DNA from: SZUA-442 sp963759175
Lineage (GTDB): Bacteria; Actinomycetota; Acidimicrobiia; Spongiisociales; UBA5794
Length of the DNA: 64,000 bases
Assembly: GCA_963759175.1 (NCBI GenBank)
Contig: CAVWXP010000008.1
Location: 62,001-126,000, forward strand
Direction of reading: 5' to 3'
In this document: positions 25,805-36,185 of the stretch, piece by piece
Position numbering within the stretch: position 1 is the stretch's first letter
How the letters are laid out: every line of letters begins with the position of its first letter
Translations under genes and position numbers: made by a program
Notes under the pieces: model-generated
Database searches by the model: none
What the model was told of the DNA's origin: nothing
The model's input: only the letters and a program-made list of their open reading frames with translations

Positions 25805-27190
25805 ATGGCAAGCATTCTCAGCCACGCGGGACACCAAGGACGGAGCGCCGCCGCTCGCCTCACCACCGATGATGCGCCGTTCGGACCTGACGACGTCGCG
25901 TCGGCGTCGTGCCCTCCGACCGAGCCGACGTGGCCGCACGCTGCTCCGCCGAACGTCGATGCCATGGATCCCGGTCCGATCGTCGCCGCGTGGCTCTCGG
26001 CCGTGGACATCGATGCGGTCTCGGGCCTCGACCGGGTTGCCGTGATGCGCGCCCACCATCGGTTGGCGACGCACTTCGCAGCCCTCGCCTATCGGGACAT
26101 GCTCGCGATCCACGATCTGATCGCCGACGAGGACGCCCACGGCGATCCGGTCGATGTCGGTCTCGCCACCGAAGCCGAGATCCGTGCAGCCATGCGCTGG
26201 AGTAGGCGATTCACCGAGTCGGAGCTCCGCTTCGCCCTCGACCTCCGCGACCGACACCCGGCGGTCTTCGCCGCGCTGGAACGGGGCTCGATCGATGTAC
26301 CGCGCGCCCGCGCCATCGACCGCGGGACGTGCCACCTCCCCCACGACGTCGCAACACGTATCGGGGCGTCACTCGTCGACGAGGCAGGCGATCTGACGGT
26401 CGGCGAACTCCTCGACCGGGTTCGCAGGCTCGCCATCGCCATCGAACCCGCGGAGGCCGAGCAGCGATTCGCCGAAGCACACGACAGGCGCCGGGTGGTA
26501 CTCGAACCGACGGTCGATGGCACGGCCAACGTCCTCGGGATGGATCTCGCTCCCCAGGACGCTGCGGCGGTGCGGCGCCGCGTCCAACGCCTTGCCAGGC
26601 ATGCGTCGGCGGCCGGGGACGAACGGAGCGCCGATCAGGTACGCGCCGACGTGTTCGTCGATCTGCTGCTGGGACGATCATCGACCGCAGCGTCGAGTGC
26701 CGCAAGGTCCTCTGTGCCCCGGGCGGACCTCGACATCCGAGTCGACCTGACGACGCTGATGCGCCTCGACGACGAGCCCGCCGACGTGGCTGGGTACGGA
26801 CCGGTCGTCGCCGACATAGCTCGGTCGCTCGCAGAGGCGGCCACGGGCGCAAGGTGGACCGCGACCGTGACCGACCCCACCTCCGGTCGCCCCATCGTGA
26901 CCTCACCGGTCCGACGGCGACCCACGATGACCCAGGTCCGCACGATCAGGGCAGCCCACCCCGCCTGTGTGTTCCCCGGCTGCCGGATGCCAGCCGTCGA
27001 CTGCGACCTCGACCACACCCGTCCCTGGGCGACGGGCGGTGCGACGGACGAGCAGAACCTCGCTCCCCTGTGCCGCCACGACCACCGCATCAAGACCGAG
27101 ACCGGTTGGACCTACACCGTGGGTGAGGCCGGCCCGACCTGGCACTCCCGACTCGGCGGTGTGTATCGACGGGGCCGGCCACCGCCATAG
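25805..27190 (+). CDS. DUF222 domain-HNH endonuclease
   Basis: 461 residues. The central region has the DUF222 pattern (SELRFALDLRDRHPAVFAALERG, then LTVGELLDRVRRLA). The C-terminus is an HNH nuclease with paired Cys and the DHTRPW core: CVFPGCRMPAVDCDLDH, then TDEQNLAPLCRHDHRIKT. These genes occur in many copies in actinobacteria. Their biological role is not settled; links to mobile DNA are often suggested. No terminal repeats or intron borders are visible around it here. Monocistronic and leaderless by its -10. Confidence 0.88.
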   Translation: MASILSHAGHQGRSAAARLTTDDAPFGPDDVASASCPPTEPTWPHAAPPNVDAMDPGPIVAAWLSAVDIDAVSGLDRVAVMRAHHRLATHFAALAYRDMLAIHDLIADEDAHGDPVDVGLATEAEIRAAMRWSRRFTESELRFALDLRDRHPAVFAALERGSIDVPRARAIDRGTCHLPHDVATRIGASLVDEAGDLTVGELLDRVRRLAIAIEPAEAEQRFAEAHDRRRVVLEPTVDGTANVLGMDLAPQDAAAVRRRVQRLARHASAAGDERSADQVRADVFVDLLLGRSSTAASSAARSSVPRADLDIRVDLTTLMRLDDEPADVAGYGPVVADIARSLAEAATGARWTATVTDPTSGRPIVTSPVRRRPTMTQVRTIRAAHPACVFPGCRMPAVDCDLDHTRPWATGGATDEQNLAPLCRHDHRIKTETGWTYTVGEAGPTWHSRLGGVYRRGRPPP

Positions 27191-27247
27191 CGTGGATCCT
27201 GCGAGGGTTTCGGCATCGCCGTTGGTTGCGACGCGGGTCGACACCGG

Positions 27248-27253
27248 TAGGGT
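27248..27253 (+). promoter_or_regulatory. -10 element of yajQ
   Basis: TAGGGT, 6 nt before the ATG at 27260. Predicted leaderless start. Confidence 0.55.
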
Positions 27254-27259
27254 TGCCTC

Positions 27260-27745
27260 ATGCCATCATTCGACATCGTTTCCCAGGTTGACATGCAAGA
27301 AGTGCGCAACGCCGTTGATCAGGCGTCGCGTGAGATCGTGAATCGCTACGACTTCAAGGGCACGGACACCACCGTTCGCCTGACCGACGACGGAATCGTC
27401 GTGGATTCGAACTCCGACGGCCGCCTCGAGGCTGCCGTGGACGTCCTCAAGGGCAAGCTCGTGCGCCGCAACGTGAGCCTCAAGTCGATCGCCGGCGGCG
27501 AACCCAAGCAGGTGGGCGGCGGGCGCTCCCAGACGACCTTCACCCTCAACGAGGGGATCGCCCAGGACGCTGCCAAGGAGCTGTCCAAGGAGATCCGGGA
27601 CATGAAGCTGAAGGTCACGGTGCAGATCCAGGGCGACCAACTCCGCATCCAGGGCAAGAAACGCGACGACCTCCAGGACGTGATCGCCGCCGTGAAGCAA
27701 CTCGACTTCCGCCTTCCCCTCCAATACATCAACTTCCGTGACTAG
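27260..27745 (+). CDS. yajQ: YajQ family nucleotide-binding protein
   Basis: 161 residues, full length for the family. MPSFDIVSQVDMQEVRNAVDQASREI at the start, KGTDTTVRLTDDGI, and the ending VIAAVKQLDFRLPLQYINFRD are family hallmarks. The fold is a pair of RRM-like domains. Members bind RNA or GTP/ATP, and some bind cyclic di-GMP and act as regulators; which applies here is unknown. Monocistronic. Confidence 0.94.
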   Translation: MPSFDIVSQVDMQEVRNAVDQASREIVNRYDFKGTDTTVRLTDDGIVVDSNSDGRLEAAVDVLKGKLVRRNVSLKSIAGGEPKQVGGGRSQTTFTLNEGIAQDAAKELSKEIRDMKLKVTVQIQGDQLRIQGKKRDDLQDVIAAVKQLDFRLPLQYINFRD

Positions 27746-27796
27746 GGAGTACTTCGGCTTCGGGAGTCCGAAGCGACCGACACGACAGGAGCCATC

Positions 27797-27985
27797 ATGA
27801 ACGATGAGCGGGACGTCACCGGAAGAGACGACGCGGAACGCGATGACGCCGACCGGTATGAACGCGAACGCAAGGAAGCGAACGAGGCAGCAGAACTCGA
27901 GCGGAAGGCAGCGCGAACCACAGCGGATGCGGAGCGCAAGGCGGAGCGCGACCGCTACGACGCCGAACGCCGCCGCAACGACTGA
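27797..27985 (+). CDS. Short, highly charged helical protein
   Basis: 62 residues made almost entirely of Asp, Glu, Arg, Lys and Ala (DRYERERKEANEAAELERKA), predicted as one long charged helix. The ATG follows AGGAG with 5 nt between, a good Shine-Dalgarno. No family is recognised. The low complexity and strong ribosome site fit a small abundant protein, but comparative evidence is missing. Confidence 0.5.
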   Translation: MNDERDVTGRDDAERDDADRYERERKEANEAAELERKAARTTADAERKAERDRYDAERRRND

Positions 27986-28117
27986 ACGCCGCCAGCGTCC
28001 ATCCACAAGCGCCCGTCGAGCAGCGTCCGCGACCTTCCTCGAGGCGTTTGCTGCGTGACTAGCCACGTCGCGCAGAGCAGAACCATCATCGATTCTCACG
28101 GCCCGGATGCCGATCCC

Positions 28118-28297
28118 ATGGGTATGGATCGCCCTGAAGCCTCTCCCGAACAGCGCACACCGGAGTGCATCGTCTGCGGTCGTGCTGCGGTCACCATCGA
28201 TCGCGACGACACTCCGATGTGTGCCAAGCACGCTGCCATCTTCGTGACGCGCGACCACCGTTCGTCCGTCGCCGAACGCGGTCGCGTCGTCCGCTGA
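28118..28297 (+). CDS. Small Cys/His zinc-binding protein (tentative)
   Basis: 59 residues with CIVCGRAAVTIDRDDTPMCAKHA, a CxxC...CxxH pattern that would hold one zinc. Start uncertain: ATG at 28118 or 28124, or GTG at 28055; none has a clear Shine-Dalgarno or -10. Flanked by sequence with no other coding signal. Function unknown. Confidence 0.42.
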   Translation: MGMDRPEASPEQRTPECIVCGRAAVTIDRDDTPMCAKHAAIFVTRDHRSSVAERGRVVR

Positions 28298-28415
28298 GTC
28301 GTCGTCGACGACATCCACCCCGTCACACCACGCACCCAGGGACAACGTCCCCGGTTGTCACACCTGGGCGAGGAGATGCGCAGCACGGTCGTAGCCGGTG
28401 GCCGGTGGACAGAGC

Positions 28416-28421
28416 TAGGTT
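28416..28421 (+). promoter_or_regulatory. -10 element of the LOG-family gene
   Basis: TAGGTT, 7 nt before the ATG at 28429. Predicted leaderless start. A 12-bp palindrome GTCGTCGACGAC lies upstream at about 28299-28310. Confidence 0.5.
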
Positions 28422-28428
28422 TCCCTCC

Positions 28429-29460
28429 ATGAAGTACCGCATGAACGACGAGGACGTCGACGCTCGCATCGCCGGACTCGTCGACGATGTTGCAGGCGAG
28501 CAGGTCTCCGAGCGCGACAAGGAGATCGTCGGCGAGATCATCGTGACGGGCCTCAAACTGTTGAGGGACGAAGCGGGCCGAGGCGAGATGAAGATGATGA
28601 ACACGGCGCTCAAGGAGCTCCGGTACTCCTCGATCGTGTTCGACCCCCACCGCTCGACCCGCAAGATCGCCGTCTACGGATCGGCTCGCACGAAGCCTGA
28701 TGATCCGAACTACCTCCTCGCGGAGGAGTTCAGCAAGCGCATGGTCACCGACGAGGGCTGGATGGTGATCACCGGCGCAGGTCCCGGCATCATGGAAGCC
28801 GCCAACCGGGGCGCTGGCCTCGATGCTTCGTTCGGCGTCAACATCCGCCTGCCGTTCGAGAACGGGGCGAACGAGTACCTGTCCCCCGGCAAGGTCATCA
28901 ACTTCAAGTATTTCTTCACGCGGAAGGTGCAGTTCGTCAAGGAGTCCGACGCCTTCGCCCTCTTCCCAGGCGGATGGGGAACGATGGACGAGGCGTTCGA
29001 GCTCCTCACCCTCATCCAGACCGGCAAGTCCGACATCCACCCCATCGTGCTCCTCGAAGCACCGGGAACGCGTTTCTGGGAACCATGGGAGAGGCTCTGT
29101 GACAACCTGCTCGACCAGGGCATGATCTCCGAGCACGACAAGAACCTGTACATGGTCGCCTCGTCGATCGAGGCCGCCATCGAGGAGGTGACGAGGTTCT
29201 TCCGGGTCTACCACTCACAGCGATTCGTCGATGACCTGCTCGTCCTACGACTCGACCACGAGGTGTCGGACGCCACGCTGAGGGCGCTCAACGACGAATT
29301 CGGCGACATCGTGACAACTGGCGAGATCTTCAGGACCGCCCCGCTCGATGCCGAGGTGTCGACCAACGACAACCTCGACCTGCCGCGGCTTGCGTTCGCC
29401 TTCGACCGGCGTTCGTACGGCCGCCTCCGGGTCCTCATCGATCGTCTCAACGAGGCGTGA
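28429..29460 (+). CDS. LOG family protein (lysine decarboxylase-like, cytokinin riboside phosphohydrolase fold)
   Basis: 343 residues. The Rossmann-like core carries VYGSARTKPDDPNY, VITGAGPGIMEAANRGA and the catalytic PGGWGTMDE (180-188). LOG enzymes cleave the N-glycosidic bond of nucleoside 5'-monophosphates. This is the longer form, with about 75 extra N-terminal and about 80 extra C-terminal residues, often annotated Rossmann-fold nucleotide-binding protein; its substrate is unknown. Confidence 0.88.
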   Translation: MKYRMNDEDVDARIAGLVDDVAGEQVSERDKEIVGEIIVTGLKLLRDEAGRGEMKMMNTALKELRYSSIVFDPHRSTRKIAVYGSARTKPDDPNYLLAEEFSKRMVTDEGWMVITGAGPGIMEAANRGAGLDASFGVNIRLPFENGANEYLSPGKVINFKYFFTRKVQFVKESDAFALFPGGWGTMDEAFELLTLIQTGKSDIHPIVLLEAPGTRFWEPWERLCDNLLDQGMISEHDKNLYMVASSIEAAIEEVTRFFRVYHSQRFVDDLLVLRLDHEVSDATLRALNDEFGDIVTTGEIFRTAPLDAEVSTNDNLDLPRLAFAFDRRSYGRLRVLIDRLNEA

Positions 29461-29510
29461 CCCCGCCGTCATTCCACCCGTCAGGCACCGACCAGACACG
29501 CGGCCTACGG

Positions 29511-29516
29511 TAGAAT
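29511..29516 (+). promoter_or_regulatory. -10 element of the DinB-like/btpA operon
   Basis: TAGAAT, 7 nt before the ATG at 29524. Predicted leaderless start. Confidence 0.6.
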
Positions 29517-29523
29517 CGATCGG

Positions 29524-30312
29524 ATGCGGGAGATACTTTCAGATCTGGTTGCCGAGGAGCAGCAACTCGACCAGTTCCTCCAGTCGTTGCGGGATCGCCA
29601 ATGGGCGACGAAGACGCCGGCTGAGGGTTGGACGATCCAGGACACGGTGAGCCACCTGGCGTACACCGAGGCGTTCGCCGCCGAGGTGCTCGAGCAGGGC
29701 CAGGCACGTGTGGACGCCGAGAAGATCGAGGACATCGACGAGTGGACCCAACGTGGGGTCCTCCAGGGACGCGGCAGGCGCCATCAGGAGATCATCGAGT
29801 GGTGGCGTTTCGGACGTGCCGACGTCGTGGAGGCCCTCTCACGCATGACCGCCGAAGAACGCGTCCCCTGGCTCTACGGGGACATGAGTGCGCGGTCGTT
29901 CGCAACCGTCCGCTTGATGGAGACATGGGCCCACGGCCTCGACATCAAAGCGGCGATGCTCGGTCGGATGACTCCCCTCGAGGCGCCACCCGACGACGAC
30001 GATGAGGAGTACGACGACCCGCTCGCCGACACGCTCCGCCTTCGACACATCGCAGCTCTCGGGCAACGGGCCCTGCCCTTCGCCTTCGAGCAGGCGGGTC
30101 TCGAGTATCCAGAGGGCGGTATCCGGGTCGAGGTCATGGGTCCCCTCTACGCGGCGTGGCGCTTCGGCCCCGAGGACACCGACCAGGTCGTCAAGGGGAT
30201 GGCCGGTGATTGGTGTCGACTCGTCGTCCGAAGGGTCGAAGCCTCCGACACGGGGCTCAGGGCCGTCGGCGAGCACGCCGAGCGTGCACTCGACATCGCA
30301 CGGGCCTACTAG
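29524..30312 (+). CDS. TIGR03084/maleylpyruvate isomerase-like (DinB superfamily) protein
   Basis: 262 residues. A four-helix metal-binding bundle with WTIQDTVSHLAYTEAFA and MRLMETWAHGLDIK-type motifs (LMETWAHGLDIKAA here), the two His-bearing signatures of the mycothiol-dependent DinB superfamily. An acidic linker (DDDDEEYDD) separates it from a C-terminal sterol-carrier-like half (VMGPLYAAWRFG). Members include mycothiol-dependent isomerases; the specific reaction is unknown. The stop codon abuts the btpA ATG. Confidence 0.8.
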   Translation: MREILSDLVAEEQQLDQFLQSLRDRQWATKTPAEGWTIQDTVSHLAYTEAFAAEVLEQGQARVDAEKIEDIDEWTQRGVLQGRGRRHQEIIEWWRFGRADVVEALSRMTAEERVPWLYGDMSARSFATVRLMETWAHGLDIKAAMLGRMTPLEAPPDDDDEEYDDPLADTLRLRHIAALGQRALPFAFEQAGLEYPEGGIRVEVMGPLYAAWRFGPEDTDQVVKGMAGDWCRLVVRRVEASDTGLRAVGEHAERALDIARAY

Positions 30313-31080
30313 ATGGCGATTCCCCGGCTGATCGGGATGGTGCACCTCGGTGCACTCCCTGGTTCTCCCGGGTTCACGGGTGACCTCGACGAAGTGATCC
30401 AGGCCGCCATGACCGACGCCGAGGCGATCGCAGCCGCTGGATTCGACGGCGTGATGGTGGAGAACTTCGGGGACGCGCCGTTCTTCGCCGACGACGCACC
30501 CAAGGTGACGGTCGCCTCCCTCACCAGTGCGGTCAACGCCGTCTACGAAGCCTCACGGCTCCCCGTCGGCGTCAACGTGCTTCGCAACGACGGTCTCGGA
30601 GCCCTCGCCGTTGCGGCCGCTACACCGGCGCGGTTCATCCGCGTCAACGTGTTGTCCGGCACCATGTACACCGATCAGGGACCGATCATCGGCAACGCCG
30701 CCGAGATCGCAAGGATGCGTGCCGCCGTCTGCCCCGATGTCGAGATCATGGCTGACGTGTTCGTGAAACACGCCACACCGCCGGCGGGTCTCAGCCTGGT
30801 CGACGCCACCCACGACCTCGTCGAGCGCGCCGGTGCCGATGCCGTCGTCGTATCGGGCGTCGGTACCGGATCCCCCGCCGACCTCGCAGACCTCGCAACG
30901 GTTGCCGACGCCAGCCACCTGCCGGTGTTCCTCGGATCCGGCGTGACCACCGACAATGTCCGCGACATGTTGGCGATCGCCGACGGTGCCATCGTGGGTA
31001 CGTCGATCAAGGTTGGTGGCGTCGCGACCAATCCCGTGGACCCGGCTGCAGCCGCCGGCTTCATCGCCGCGACGACCTGA
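30313..31080 (+). CDS. BtpA/SgcQ family protein
   Basis: 255 residues, TIM-barrel. Begins RLIGMVHLGALPGSPGF, then GFDGVMVENFGDAPFF, RVNVLSGTMYTDQG, ADVFVKHA and VFLGSGVTTDNV, all BtpA family marks. BtpA affects photosystem I stability in cyanobacteria; homologues in non-photosynthetic bacteria are thought to be sugar or nucleoside enzymes, unproven. The ATG follows the previous stop without a gap, so translation is probably coupled. Confidence 0.88.
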   Translation: MAIPRLIGMVHLGALPGSPGFTGDLDEVIQAAMTDAEAIAAAGFDGVMVENFGDAPFFADDAPKVTVASLTSAVNAVYEASRLPVGVNVLRNDGLGALAVAAATPARFIRVNVLSGTMYTDQGPIIGNAAEIARMRAAVCPDVEIMADVFVKHATPPAGLSLVDATHDLVERAGADAVVVSGVGTGSPADLADLATVADASHLPVFLGSGVTTDNVRDMLAIADGAIVGTSIKVGGVATNPVDPAAAAGFIAATT

Positions 31081-31184
31081 AACCACGCCCGCGTCCGTCC
31101 CCGACACCCTGGATCGCCCGTCGACCGTCTTACCCATGGTGTCCTGCGTAAGTCGGTTTTGTCATTCCCGTCGGGGTCGATGCA

Positions 31185-31242
31185 GGGTTGAGGATCAGGG
31201 CGCAAACCATTGTGGTTGAGCCATTCCCACAACCCTCAACCC
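31185..31242. other. Nested inverted repeat between btpA and lhr
   Basis: GGGTTGAGG (31185-31193) pairs exactly with CCTCAACCC (31234-31242). The 40 nt loop contains a small hairpin AACCA/TGGTT. A further GGGTTG lies at 31251. No T tract follows. It could end the btpA transcript or shape the lhr leader. The rest of the 249 bp gap shows no gene. Confidence 0.45.
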
Positions 31243-31329
31243 AAGCTTCAGGGTTGCCGACTCTTCCGGCGGCGGGTGTCCGGGCAACCTCGTGGGTCGC
31301 GCGTCATACCGGTTCGGTACGCTGCGGAG

Positions 31330-34300
31330 GTGCATGACCTCGACCGCTTCTCATCGCCGACGGCCTCGTGGTTCAACGCCGTGTTCGACGCGCCGACGGC
31401 AGCGCAATCCCTCGGGTGGGCATCGATCGCCGAGGGCCGACACACCCTGATCCATGCCCCGACCGGATCCGGGAAGACCCTCGCTGCGTTCCTGTGGTCG
31501 ATCGACCGACTCATGGCCGCTCCCCCGCCTCCGAAGGAACGTCGGTGTCGCGTCCTCTACATCTCACCGCTCAAGGCGCTCGCCTATGACGTGGATCGCA
31601 ACCTGCGAGCACCCCTGACGGGCATCAACGCCGAGGCTCGAAGATCGGGGACGGAGCCGCATGCCGTCTCGGTCTCGATGCGCACCGGCGATACCCCCCA
31701 ATCAGAACGCCAGGCCATGGTGCGGAATCCGCCAGACCTGCTCATCACGACACCCGAGAGCCTGTACCTCATGCTGACGTCACGAGCCCGCGGCATGCTC
31801 GCCTCGGTCGAAACCGTCATCATCGATGAGATCCACGCCCTCGCCGGCACCAAGCGCGGCACGCACCTCTCGCTGAGCCTCGAACGTCTCGATGCCCTGT
31901 GCGAAGCAGCTCCCCAACGCATCGGCCTGTCGGCGACCCAACGACCCCTCGACACGATCGCCACCTTCCTCGGCGGGGGAAGCGTCGTATCGGACACCTG
32001 GACGCCGCGCGAGGTCTCGATCGTCGACACGCCACGCGATCGCGAGATGGACATCGAGATCGTCGTCCCGGTCGCCGACATGACCGATCCGGACAGCCCC
32101 ACGGATGAACCGGCGCGACGGTCGATCTGGCCTGCGATGTACCCGAGGCTCCTCGAGCTCGTCCGCGACCATCGCAGCACGATCCTCTTCGTCAACAGTC
32201 GGAGCCTCGCCGAGAGGCTCGCGGCCGAGATCAATCGCCTTGCCGACGAGGAACTCGTCCAGGCCCACCACGGGTCGGTATCGCGCGAGCAACGGCTCGA
32301 CATCGAGGATCGCCTCAAGCGCGGCACCCTGCGCGGCGTGGTCGCGACATCCACCCTCGAACTGGGCATCGACATGGCCGCTGTCGACCTGGTGGTCCTC
32401 GTCGAGTCACCCAGTTCCGTGGCCCGCGGTCTGCAACGGGTCGGGCGGTCAGGCCATGCGGTGGGCGCAGCATCCATGGCCAAGATCTTCCCCAAGCATC
32501 GCGGTGACCTCCTCGAGACGGCCGTGGTCGTGGAGCGCATGTACGAGGGGGCGATCGAGGCGACGTCGGTGCCCCAGAATCCGATCGACGTGCTCGCCCA
32601 GCATCTCGTGGCGATGGCCGCCATGGACGACCTCGACGCTGACGGCGTGTTCGACCTCGTGCGGGGAGCCATGCCGTTCCGCGATCTGACCCGCTCGACG
32701 TTCGAATCAGTGCTCGACATGCTGACCGGACGCTATCCGAGCGACGACTTCGCCGAGTTGCGACCCCGGCTGGTGTGGGACCGCAGCACCGGCGCCATCA
32801 CGCCGAGATCGAATGCGCGCATCCTCGCCGTGACCAATCCGGGGACGATTCCCGATCGCGGCCTGTACACCGTGAGCCTCCCCGAAGGCGGCCGCGTCGG
32901 CGAGCTCGACGAGGAGATGGTCTACGAGTCCCGCCCGGGCGAGACGTTCGTCCTCGGCTCGACCACATGGCGAATCGAAGACATCAGCCACGACCGGGTC
33001 ACCGTCACGCCGGCTCCCGGCGTCCCGGCCACGAGGATGCCCTTCTGGCACGGCGACGCACCCGGCCGACCCGTCGAACTCGGCCGAGCCGTCGGCGCCT
33101 TCACCCGCACGGTGGCTGCCCTCCCCTCCGACGAGGCCGTGGAGCTCCTCAGGACCACCTACCGCCTCGATCCGTTCGCCGCCCAGAACCTCGTGACGTT
33201 CATCACCGACGAACGGGAGGCCACCGGCACCCTCCCGACCGACCGCACGATCGTCGTCCAACGCTTCCGGGACGAGATCGGCGACTGGCGCATCGTCGTG
33301 CTCTCACCGTTCGGAGGGCGCGTCCACGCTCCGTGGGCCCTCGCCATCCGCAACCGGTACCGGAACTCATCTGGTGGTTCCGTGGACGTGATCTGGTCCG
33401 ATGACGGCATCGTCCTGCGATTCCCGGACATCGACACGCCACCGGACGTGTCGATCGTCCACATCGAACCCGACCAGATCGAGAACGCCGTCATCGACGA
33501 GGTCGGGGACACGGCGCTCTTCACCTCGAAGTTCCGGGAGTCGGCGGCAAGGGCGCTCCTCCTCCCCCGTCGGCGACCCGGCACACGAACACCCCTGTGG
33601 CTCCAACGGCGAAAGGCCGCCAACCTCCTGGAGGTGACCCGCGGGTACGGCTCGTTCCCCATCATGCTCGAGACCTATCGTGAGGTGCTCCAGGATCACT
33701 TCGACGTGCCCGCCCTCGTATCGCTCCTCACGGACATCGGCGCCCGACGTACACGGGTCGTCGACGTGGACACGGCAGGTCCCTCGCCGTTCGCTTCCTC
33801 GCTCATGTTCGATTTCATCGCCTCGTTCATGTACGAGTACGACGCGCCCGTCGCCGAGCGCCGGGCAACGGCACTCACGCTGGATCGATCGCTCCTTGCC
33901 GAGCTCCTCGGCGAGCCCGAGTTCCGGGACCTGCTCGACGCCGAGGTCGTCGACGCCGTCGAGGCCGACCTCCAACACCTGTCCGACGACCGACGCATTC
34001 GGTCGCTCGACCACCTCCACGACCTCCTGCGCGATCTCGGACCGCTCACGACCGGCGACATCCGCATCCGAATGGCCGATGCAGCCAACGCCATGCCGTG
34101 GCTCGACGAACTCACACGATCGGGACGCGCCTACCTGCTCCCGTACGCCGGTGACGAGCTGTACGTCGCCGCCGAGGACGTGGCCCGGATGCGCGACGGA
34201 GTGGGGCTGCAACCACCACCGGGCGTTCCGAGCGACCTGCTCGAACCGGTCGACGATCCGCTCGGCGACATCGTCGGTCGCTATGCCCGTACGCACGGAC

Positions 34301-35704
34301 CGTTCACCATTGCCGACGCGGCACATGGCACCCGCCTGCCGCCGGCCGCCGTGAGCGAGGTCCTCAGCCGGCTCGAGCGCGATGGAAAGGTACGCGCCGG
34401 GGCATATCGGCCGGGAGGCACCGAGCACGAATGGATTTCGAGCGAAGTGCTGCGGCGGCTCCGCCGACGGTCGCTCGCCGCCCTGCGCCACCAGGTCGAG
34501 GCGGTCGAGCCCTCGCGGTTCGCTGCATTCCTGCCCACATGGCACGGCATCGGGACGGACAGCCCGTCCTCGATGACCTGGGATCGTCGATCAGCTCGCC
34601 GGTGCACCGATCCCGGCAACCGTGCTCGAATCCGGCATCCTCTCCGCCCGCGGGATCGAGCACCCTCGCGATCTCGACGCTGCCATGGCGACCGGCGACG
34701 TCGTGTGGATGGGCCTCGAACCGCTCGGACCCAGGGACGGGCGCATCGCCGTCTACCCCAGGGCCACTGCCTCGGCCCTCATGCCACCTCCCGGGGACGA
34801 TCCCCCGGACACCCCCCTCCACAAGGCAGTCCTCGACCACCTCCTCGACCACGGCGCCAGCTTCTTCACCGACATCTATGCCTCTGCCGGCGGCGGCGAC
34901 CCGACGGACCTCGCGGACGCACTGTGGGACCTCGTGTGGAGCCGCCACATCACCAACGACTCACTCGCCCCGTTGCGTGCGTTCACCGCCCGAAGGCAGG
35001 GACGTTCCCGGGGGTCGAGACGGGGAGCGCACACGTTGGTGCCGACGCCGGCCCACGCCTCGGGTCGCTGGTATCCGGTCGGGCACCTCCGAGGCACACG
35101 GCCGACCAACGAGGAGCGGGCCCTGGCCATCGCCAACACCCTGCTCGAGCGCTTCGGGATCGTCACGCGCGACGCGACCATCGGTGAAGGTGTCGTCGGC
35201 GGGTTCTCCGGTCTCTATGCGGCGTTCTCATCCCTCGAGGACGTCGGGACCATTCGGCGCGGGTACTTCATCGAGGGCCTCGGTGGCGCCCAGTTCGCCA
35301 TCCCTGGCGCCATCGAACGACTCCGACACTCCGAAGCCGCGACCGACATCGTCCTCGCCACGACCGACCCGGCCAATGCGTACGGCGCCTCGGTTCCGTG
35401 GCCGGAGTCGTCCGGACGCCCTGAGCGACGTGCAGGCGCATCGGTCGCGCTCATCGGCGGCACACCCGCCGCATGGATGGATGCGGCGGGACGACGCATC
35501 GCCACGTTCGGCCGCGATCCGGGCACAACGGTGGCTGGCATCTCGCTCCTCGCCGACGCCCACCGGCGGCCATCGATCTCGACGATCGACGACGGCCCAG
35601 CCCACGAGCACCCCCTTGCGACCGAGATGGTCGACGCCGGATTCACGGCCGGATACAAGGGCTTCACCCCCCGCCGCACGACCGACCGCAGGATGGCCCG
35701 CTGA
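31330..35704 (+). CDS. lhr: Lhr-type superfamily 2 helicase, interrupted by two frame changes
   Basis: Repaired length about 1,458 residues, normal for actinobacterial Lhr. Motif I APTGSGKTLAAFLW, motif II DEIHAL, motif III GLSATQ and motif VI QRVGRSGH are intact, followed by the winged-helix and Lhr core domains. The frame changes by -1 at about 34548-34556 and again at about 34578-34592. Only the small piece RDGQPVLDDLGSS lies in the middle frame; the C-terminal 360 residues continue in a third frame to 35704. As read, the product loses the C-terminal domain. Lhr is a 3'-to-5' repair helicase. The start is probably GTG 31330 before HDLDRFSSP, though this is uncertain. Confidence 0.85.
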
Positions 35705-35705
35705 G

Positions 35706-36185
35706 ATGGCCGACACCGGAGCCGACCACGGCACCACCAGCAACCGCCGAGCCATCGACGAATTGTTCGCGACGATCACCGAGATCAACGAACGGATCGC
35801 AATGGCCGACCCCCAAACGGCGCGGCGCCTCACGGCAGAACGCGACAAACTCCGCGACCGAGCCCGTGACATGGCCGATGCCAGACGACATCCCGAATCG
35901 GTGGCTCGCGAGATCGAGGAACTCGAGCGGCGGCTCGCCGCCATCGAGGCACTGCCGATCACCCAGGGCTACTCGGAGAAGCACCTGAAGACGACGCTCC
36001 AGGATCCGGGAGCGTATGCCCACGACATCAACCGTCGCATCGCGGCGGAGCATGCCGATGACGTCGAGGAGATCACGGCACGCCTCGCACGCCTCCGTAT
36101 CATCGCATCCGAGATCACGGACGTGGCTGGCAACCACGACCCGGCGGCCGGCCACGAGTCCGAGACGGAACGCGACACACCATGA
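35706..36185 (+). CDS. Small coiled-coil protein in the lhr operon
   Basis: 159 residues, mostly charged helix (ELFATITEINERIAMAD, REIEELERRLAAIEAL, EITARLARLRIIASEI). No family recognised. It resembles the proteins at 3767-4180 and 56943-57152 in helix pattern, including the A-R-(I/L) segments near the C-terminus. The ATG lies 1 nt after the lhr stop, and the stop overlaps the kinase-like gene as ATGA, so it is made together with both. Confidence 0.65.
   Translation: MADTGADHGTTSNRRAIDELFATITEINERIAMADPQTARRLTAERDKLRDRARDMADARRHPESVAREIEELERRLAAIEALPITQGYSEKHLKTTLQDPGAYAHDINRRIAAEHADDVEEITARLARLRIIASEITDVAGNHDPAAGHESETERDTP

Noticed and set aside
31210..31329. Longer N-terminus for Lhr
   Set aside because: The added residues do not resemble the family and would overlap the inverted repeat.
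34622..35704. Independent gene for the C-terminal Lhr piece
   Set aside because: Its sequence continues the Lhr fold in order with the upstream frames; an ATG-like start at 34622 would sit mid-domain.
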